Shown: in pieces, positions 6,780-11,187 of the stretch | Layout of the letters: each line of letters starts with the position of its first letter | Numbering within the stretch: position 1 is the first letter of the stretch | From: Acidobacteriota bacterium | GTDB taxonomy: Bacteria; Acidobacteriota; Holophagae; Thermotomaculales; Thermotomaculaceae | Assembly (NCBI GenBank): GCA_015487755.1 | Contig: WFPG01000103.1 | Span: forward strand, 1-11,187 | Direction of reading: 5' to 3' | Length of the DNA stretch: 11,187 bases | Made by a program: the position numbers and the translations under genes | The notes under the pieces: generated by a model | Seen by the model: only the letters and a program-made list of their open reading frames with translations | Database searches by the model: none | What the model was told of the DNA's origin: nothing

Positions 6780-8763
6780 TTGTAAACCTCTCAATATCAC
6801 TGTTATCGTAAATAACATGGGGGGTTATTATTATAATAAGTTCGCTTTTTTTCTTAGAAACACTTTTGTTTTTAAAAAGATATTTAATTAAAGGCAATTT
6901 GTTCAAACCGGGCACTTCATTTGAAGAGTCTATTTTACTTTCCTGAATCAAGCCACCTAATAAAACCGACTTGCCGTCAGGAACATTAACAATGGTTTTT
7001 AAACTTCTGTCTTTAATAGGCGGGTTTCTATCACCGTCAGATGTGCCCGGAGTTGAGTAAGTCTGGGTAATATCAAGCCTTACAACACCGTTTGAACTGA
7101 TGGAAGGTTTTACTTGCAATTGTATACCGGTTGAAAGGTACTGGTAAGAGTTTGATGTATAAAATGCATTATCCGTTGTTTGAGTAGCAGCCGGAGTTTG
7201 TAAACTGTTTGCCAGAACTGAAATTTGCTCCCCTACTTTAATTGAAGCAGTCTCATTGTCAAGGACAAGTATGTGAGGGGTAGATAAAACATTTGTCCTG
7301 CTTTTTATCACTGAAGCATTTAAAATAGAATCCAGAGTAAATCTATCAAAAATAAAGGTATAGCCCCCTACCAAACCAGAACTATCACCTGTATTAAAAC
7401 TAAATTGGGGAGTGTGTAAATTCGGGAAATTATCCCCCCACAAATTTTTATGTGTTAAAGTCCACCCTAATCCATATGCAAATTGATTATCAAGGGATAA
7501 ATCAAGTATCATTACCTCTATCAAAACCTCTTTTTTGGGAATGTCCAATTTTTTCAAAGTTTTTTCTATTATCTTATAATCCCTTTTTGTACACTTGAAA
7601 ATAATAGAGTTATTTGCTTCGTCCGTAATCATCTTTAAAGAGCCTTTTAAAACAGGCCTCAACTCGGTTTTTCCAGAAGTTTTTGATGTATATGCTTTAT
7701 GTTCGTCTGCATACAATTCTTTTAAAATATTGGACAAATCCTTGGCATCGGAGTTTTCGCAATGATAAACAAATATCTGGGCTTCACCTGTTTCACTTTC
7801 TTTTTCAAACTTTTTAGCCCAATATTTCACTTCATTCGTAATTTCTTGCACGGAAGTAATACACAATAACGCATTTAAGTCCTTTATGGTCAATAAATAG
7901 TATTTATCTTTTGACAAGCCGGGATACCCTTCCAAAATCCTTTGAATATTCTCTTTTACCTTATCGGCATCGGCATTCTCAAATTTAATCAAAGTTGTGT
8001 TCATTTGCTTAAAAATGTTAATATCAAATATCTTTACCATTTCCAAAATTCTTCTAACATACGGTTTTCTGTCTATTACCACCATATAGGACAAAGCCGG
8101 GTCTTCTATAATCTTTCCCGAAGAAGAAAGAAACTCTTTTGAGATATTTGCCATATCTTTTGGTGCTATAAAGTGCAAGGGGATTACCTGCGCAACCACA
8201 TCTTCCCCTTTTAAAACTGGAGAAACCAAATTCCCGTAGATTAAAGGTGCAGACGCCCTTACAGTAGAATCTTTGGCAAGAGAAAAATATTTAATTCCGT
8301 CTCTTTCAACCATTGCCACATCGTATATAGAAAGGAGAAGGTTTAATAAATCGTCCACTTCCTGGTCTTTTACAACCGTGTTTATCTTTATATTTATCCC
8401 TTTATCGGGGACAGAGGGGTCAATCACATAATTCCATTTTTTATAATCTGCAATTACTTTTATTACCTCTCTCAAAGAAGCGTCTTCAAAGTTTAGCACA
8501 GGGGCTTCTCCCTTAGATGTTTTTGTTTTTGTAATCCTTGCCCCCTTAATAGGCTTTGAAATAATCGATTTAAAAGTTTGCCCTTTCCCTCTGTCTTCAA
8601 TTGAGAAATGGGATTTTTCTTTTTCAACGGAAATCAAAGTACCGCTTTCAGCCTTCGGTCTATGTTTTTGTGAATCGTCAAACAAAACCGCTTTGGGGGG
8701 CGTTTCAACCCTTGCACAACCTACGGTTAAAATAATTGAAAAGATTAATAATAACTTTTTCAT
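6724..8763 (-). CDS. gspD: GspD-like outer-membrane secretin, lipoprotein form
   Basis: A 679-residue secretin, the ring channel of type II secretion and related machines. Residues 1-16 are a lipoprotein signal (hydrophobic core ending ILTVGC), so C16 is probably lipidated and the protein may reach the outer membrane without a separate pilotin. After a linker, residues about 90-175 form an N0 domain (FEDASLREVIKVIADY, GINIKINTVV), followed by KH-like N1 to N3 modules to about 410. The secretin core then shows the usual marks: LDIPKKEVLIEVMILDLSL (406-424), SRTNVLSTPHILVLDNETASIKVG (488-511), a Ser/Thr/Gln-rich gate segment (about 520-570), VPDGKSVLLGGLIQE (594-608) and the final strand ELIIIITPHVI (641-651). 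A charged helical tail ends it. No AMIN domain is seen, so GspD fits better than PilQ. TAAGGAGAGGGT before the ATG gives a good RBS. It follows the GspC-like gene after 9 nt and overlaps the leader of the TPR gene. Confidence 0.93.
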   Translation of the reverse strand: MKKLLLIFSIILTVGCARVETPPKAVLFDDSQKHRPKAESGTLISVEKEKSHFSIEDRGKGQTFKSIISKPIKGARITKTKTSKGEAPVLNFEDASLREVIKVIADYKKWNYVIDPSVPDKGINIKINTVVKDQEVDDLLNLLLSIYDVAMVERDGIKYFSLAKDSTVRASAPLIYGNLVSPVLKGEDVVAQVIPLHFIAPKDMANISKEFLSSSGKIIEDPALSYMVVIDRKPYVRRILEMVKIFDINIFKQMNTTLIKFENADADKVKENIQRILEGYPGLSKDKYYLLTIKDLNALLCITSVQEITNEVKYWAKKFEKESETGEAQIFVYHCENSDAKDLSNILKELYADEHKAYTSKTSGKTELRPVLKGSLKMITDEANNSIIFKCTKRDYKIIEKTLKKLDIPKKEVLIEVMILDLSLDNQFAYGLGWTLTHKNLWGDNFPNLHTPQFSFNTGDSSGLVGGYTFIFDRFTLDSILNASVIKSRTNVLSTPHILVLDNETASIKVGEQISVLANSLQTPAATQTTDNAFYTSNSYQYLSTGIQLQVKPSISSNGVVRLDITQTYSTPGTSDGDRNPPIKDRSLKTIVNVPDGKSVLLGGLIQESKIDSSNEVPGLNKLPLIKYLFKNKSVSKKKSELIIIITPHVIYDNSDIERFTNDFKKEIEKFKQEIYSSY
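6787..6792 (-). promoter_or_regulatory. Shine-Dalgarno site inside the secretin gene for the signal-peptide frame
   Basis: GAGAGG with a 7-nt spacer to ATG 6779 lies in the 3' coding part of the secretin gene. Its spacing is ideal and it is the main evidence that translation of the TPR gene begins here and not at TTG 6668. It could be chance, since the bases also encode Glu-Arg of the secretin tail. Confidence 0.5.
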
Positions 8764-8772
8764 ACCCTCTCC

Positions 8773-9504
8773 TTAAAATGGCGTAATTTTTCTTCCACTT
8801 TGCCCCTTTTTTGTAGGCGTAGTTTTTGCTCTTCCGCCTGCAAAGGGGTTTGACACTCCTTTACTATTAATAGGCTGCCTTTTAACATTTCTTTTAATAT
8901 TAGATTGCTTAGGCCTGACAGACCTTGCCTGGTTCACTTTAGAACGTGTTACCTGTCTTCCTACAACTTTGCCTCCAGGGCGAATTGTTTTCGGCCTAAC
9001 ATGCTTTTTGGCTGAAGTAGATGCCCTGGAAATAACTTTAGACGCTCTGGTAACCGGTTTATTGGCAGACGGAGGCGGAGTATAACCCCCCATTACAGGC
9101 GCTGCTGAACGACTGCCGGATCTTTTTGCTTTCAATTTTGTATCAGGGTAAAGTTTGTACTGTTTACCGTCAAAAAATAAAATAACATACTCCGGTGTAA
9201 TTTCTTTTAAAGAAGCATTTGCAAATTTATCCCCGACAGAGTGATATACGCTTACCTTTTTTCTTTTTTCTTTATCATAATAGGTAAAAATTGCCTTTTT
9301 GTAATTGCCGATAATTGCTATTCCGTCAAGAACCGGCATGTCCACAGGCAATTTAACTTCCTTTTCAGTATCAATCTCCTCTCCTGTTTCCTCCATATAA
9401 CCCCTATTTTCGTCAAACAAATTGGCCTTTTTAATCAAATCCACATTCTGGCTAAAACCGTAAAACACAAATTGCAGCATTACTAAAGCAATTAAAAACC
9501 TCAT
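8773..9504 (-). CDS. GspC/PilP-like periplasmic protein with long basic tail
   Basis: A 243-residue protein. Residues 1-18 form a hydrophobic signal ending FYGFS, with a likely cut before QNVD, so it may be released to the periplasm; typical GspC keeps a membrane anchor and typical PilP has a lipobox, and neither is evident here. Residues about 57-120 match the small beta domain shared by GspC (HR region) and PilP, which binds the secretin N0 domain: LDGIAIIGNYKKAIFTYYD, then HSVGDKFANASLKEITPEYVIL and FDGKQYKLY. From about residue 125 to the end the sequence is low-complexity, rich in Arg, Lys, Ser, Pro and Gly, with about 30 basic residues and no Asp or Glu. The family call rests on the domain pattern and on the position between the GspM-like gene and the secretin. 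Start: ATG overlaps the upstream stop as ATGA (9504-9501), and GGAGGGGG (9515-9508) lies 3 nt upstream. Confidence 0.75.
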   Translation of the reverse strand: MRFLIALVMLQFVFYGFSQNVDLIKKANLFDENRGYMEETGEEIDTEKEVKLPVDMPVLDGIAIIGNYKKAIFTYYDKEKRKKVSVYHSVGDKFANASLKEITPEYVILFFDGKQYKLYPDTKLKAKRSGSRSAAPVMGGYTPPPSANKPVTRASKVISRASTSAKKHVRPKTIRPGGKVVGRQVTRSKVNQARSVRPKQSNIKRNVKRQPINSKGVSNPFAGGRAKTTPTKKGQSGRKITPF

Positions 9505-10094
9505 TTTCCCCCTCCGGATTGCTTCCCTTTGTTGTCTTCAATTATCTGGATAATCCCTTTTACCGAAATTACCGCTTCAATTCCGCGGTAATACCTGATA
9601 ATTATTGATTCCGCATACATATAATGCTCATCTTTTTCAATATCGTAAAGAAAATCTATTATGTCTTCATAATTCCCCTTTACCGTTACCCTTGCTTTTA
9701 CAACTTTGAAACCCATTTCGTCTTTAGCCCTCTCCTTGTAAATCCTTACTATATTAAGGTTTCTGTCTTTTGCGTAATCGCTTATGGTTTCCTCTAAAAA
9801 AACCTGGGCAAGTTCAATATTTTTTGATTGAATAAGTTTAGTCTTTGATGCCTCATACTTTTTTTTCAACATCTTTGCTTGCTTCAACATTTCTTTTGTC
9901 TCTTTAATTTTTTTCTGAATCTGTACAAGTTCTTTTGTATACTTCACCTTTTGGTTTTTTAAAGTATTGTATGACTGATATAGCGGGTAAATTATAAAAT
10001 TAAATACAATAACAAAAAAAGCAACAACTAAACCAAGTTTTATCGCCCTTTTTTCGGATTTTTTAAGTTTAATATTTTTAAGTTTAGTAAACAA
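9501..10094 (-). CDS. GspM/PilO-like inner-membrane assembly protein
   Basis: A 197-residue protein with the GspM/PilO layout: a basic cytoplasmic start (residues 1-19), one membrane helix (about 20-40, LGLVVAFFVIVFNFIIYPLY), a Lys/Gln-rich coiled coil (about 42-92) and a small ferredoxin-like alpha/beta domain (about 95-187, with ARVTVKGNYEDIIDFLYDIEKD and VISVKGIIQII). Members of this family pair with GspL/PilN to form the inner-membrane platform and link it to the periplasmic clamp under the secretin. The start codon is TTG at 10094, supported by AGGGGG (10104-10099) 4 nt upstream and by the lack of any ATG before the membrane helix. It overlaps the GspL-like gene by 11 nt and the next gene by 4 nt (ATGA), so translation is likely coupled. 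The C-terminus is a flexible KQSGGGK. Confidence 0.85.
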   Translation of the reverse strand: MFTKLKNIKLKKSEKRAIKLGLVVAFFVIVFNFIIYPLYQSYNTLKNQKVKYTKELVQIQKKIKETKEMLKQAKMLKKKYEASKTKLIQSKNIELAQVFLEETISDYAKDRNLNIVRIYKERAKDEMGFKVVKARVTVKGNYEDIIDFLYDIEKDEHYMYAESIIIRYYRGIEAVISVKGIIQIIEDNKGKQSGGGK

Positions 10095-11187
10095 CTTTCC
10101 CCCTGATTATAAAAATTGTATAATCACCGCTTTCCCTTGACGATTTCTTTTCAACATTTTTGAAATATTTAGAATTATTTAAAGCTTTAACAACCGCATA
10201 AACATCTTTTGCCTTCCCGTTTAATTCAACATCACCTCTGTTGTTTATGCTAACCCTTGTCAAATAAGCGCTTTTAGGTATTCTTCTGGTAAGTTCTTCA
10301 AGTAGAATCAAAACCTTTTTTTTGTTTTTCTCAACTTTCTGGAAATAATGTACCATTGTTTTTAACTCATCTATATTTCCCGCTTTTTTCCTGAGTTCAA
10401 GAGCCACCTTTTTCTTTGATTCAAAGTTTGATTTTAAGTTTGCTACTTCATTTTTCAAAGCAAAGTAATCCTTCAAAAACATTCCGGAATAAATCAGGCA
10501 CCCTAAAATCAAAACAGCGGCAATTATATATCTCCACCATCTCCTTATAACCTTTCTCTCTTTCGGAGGCAAATAGTTCACAGTAGCAAGGTTTTTCAAA
10601 TCAATGAGATAACAAAATGTATCAACAAAATTTATATCTTGAGAAGATTTTTCGCAGTTTTCACAGTTCAACTCGTTGAACTCTTTGCCGAAAAAATAAA
10701 CCTTTGTCCCCTCTTCAACCCTTTCAGAGGAGAGAAACCTTGAAACCACAACTTCAACATTGAGATTTGCCCTATCCTTTACCTTTAGAAAAGACACGGG
10801 AAAACCGTTTTGAATTAAAAAGCCCAGGATATAGCCGTCTTTTTTAAAAACCGCAAGCCCGTTATTAACTCCGTTTTTCAATGCATGTGCAATTAATATC
10901 ATCTGATAAGGGATTATCCCGCTTAAAGTATGGGTAAATTCATAAAACTCCGTTCTTAAAGTTTCGTAATTTTCTTTTTTTAAAACCCCTATTAAAACCT
11001 TTAACTTGCCCTTTTCCTTAATAAAAGAGTAATCCACCTTTAAATCCACAACCGACGGCTCATTCTCTTTTACAAAGTTTTTTACTATATCTTCAACATG
11101 TTCTTCGGCTGCAGCGGGGAGAATAAGGGAATACATAACAGAATACTCGACAGGAACAAAGCCGAATGTGTAAAAGGTGTCGTCCAC
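10084..11187 (-). CDS. GspL-like (PilM-PilN fused) inner-membrane platform protein, 5' end missing
   Basis: The frame is open at the right edge. The first codon seen is GTG (11187-11185), but with no upstream sequence it is more likely an internal Val than the start. The visible 367 residues fall into three parts. Residues 1 to about 200 resemble the cytoplasmic actin-like region of GspL/PilM (alternating strands such as GLAVFKKDGYILGFLI and TKVYFFG) and include a CxxC pair (C175, C178). Next comes the PilN-type linker VNYLPPKERK (203-212) just before a membrane helix (about 217-238). Last are a coiled coil (about 240-290) and a PilN/GspL ferredoxin-like domain (about 291-367, SAYLTRVSINNRGDVELNGKA). 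The family anchors the secretion ATPase to the membrane and pairs with GspM/PilO, which is the very next gene. I infer a GspL-like single polypeptide rather than separate PilM and PilN. Confidence 0.82.
   Translation of the reverse strand: MDDTFYTFGFVPVEYSVMYSLILPAAAEEHVEDIVKNFVKENEPSVVDLKVDYSFIKEKGKLKVLIGVLKKENYETLRTEFYEFTHTLSGIIPYQMILIAHALKNGVNNGLAVFKKDGYILGFLIQNGFPVSFLKVKDRANLNVEVVVSRFLSSERVEEGTKVYFFGKEFNELNCENCEKSSQDINFVDTFCYLIDLKNLATVNYLPPKERKVIRRWWRYIIAAVLILGCLIYSGMFLKDYFALKNEVANLKSNFESKKKVALELRKKAGNIDELKTMVHYFQKVEKNKKKVLILLEELTRRIPKSAYLTRVSINNRGDVELNGKAKDVYAVVKALNNSKYFKNVEKKSSRESGDYTIFIIRGKVVY
10099..10104 (-). promoter_or_regulatory. RBS that decides the TTG start of the GspM/PilO-like gene
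   Basis: AGGGGG followed by AAAG and TTG fits ribosome binding by G-rich pairing. The same GGGGGAAA pattern precedes the next gene's ATG (9512-9505), so this appears to be a habitual start-site form here. It supports TTG at 10094 as a real start. Confidence 0.55.

Noticed and set aside
9241..9486. 81-codon plus-strand frame rich in Phe and Ile
   Set aside because: It is antisense to the GspC/PilP-like gene; the hydrophobic look follows from the AT-rich complement of Lys-rich codons.

Overview
The window is a compact, AT-rich stretch (about one third G+C by eye) in which every supported gene lies on the minus strand, so it reads from right to left. The proteins are rich in Lys, Ile, Phe and Tyr. 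An outer-membrane secretin, lipoprotein and Sec signals, and Hanks-type Ser/Thr kinase plus PEGA and TPR proteins point to a Gram-negative (diderm) bacterium with a low-GC genome. I cannot place the phylum. Coding density is near complete and no stretch over 300 bases lacks a gene. I see no tRNA, rRNA, CRISPR array or insertion sequence.

Block 1 (11187 to 8773, continuing into 8763-6724) is an envelope-assembly cluster of the type II secretion / type IV pilus class. In order it holds a GspL-like protein (actin-like/PilM-type part fused to a PilN-type membrane part, truncated by the window edge), a GspM/PilO-like protein, a GspC/PilP-like periplasmic protein with an unusual acid-free basic tail, and a GspD-like lipoprotein secretin. 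Genes overlap or almost touch, as expected of an operon that starts beyond the right edge. The ATPase, the polytopic membrane protein and the pseudopilins are not in the window.

Block 2 (6779 to 3601) follows directly. It holds a very large TPR-repeat protein and a small OsmC-family protein with its own strong ribosome binding site. The TPR gene carries the most striking signal here. A complete signal peptide, with ATG and Shine-Dalgarno inside the 3' end of the secretin gene, lies exactly in frame with the TPR protein but is separated from it by one TAA codon where a Gln (CAA) would complete a textbook cleavage site. The TAA also lies in one arm of a perfect 9-bp inverted repeat.

Block 3 (3579 to 1) is a separate signalling operon with its own promoter-like sequence (TTGACA, 17 bp, TATCCT). 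The promoter lies so close to the start codon that the mRNA would be nearly leaderless. It encodes a transmembrane Ser/Thr kinase with extracytoplasmic PEGA-type repeats, an exported TPR/beta-propeller protein (ATGA overlap), and the start of another exported protein (TAA directly followed by ATG). A plausible reading, which is inference, is that the exported repeat proteins work on the same outer face as the PEGA sensor region of the kinase.
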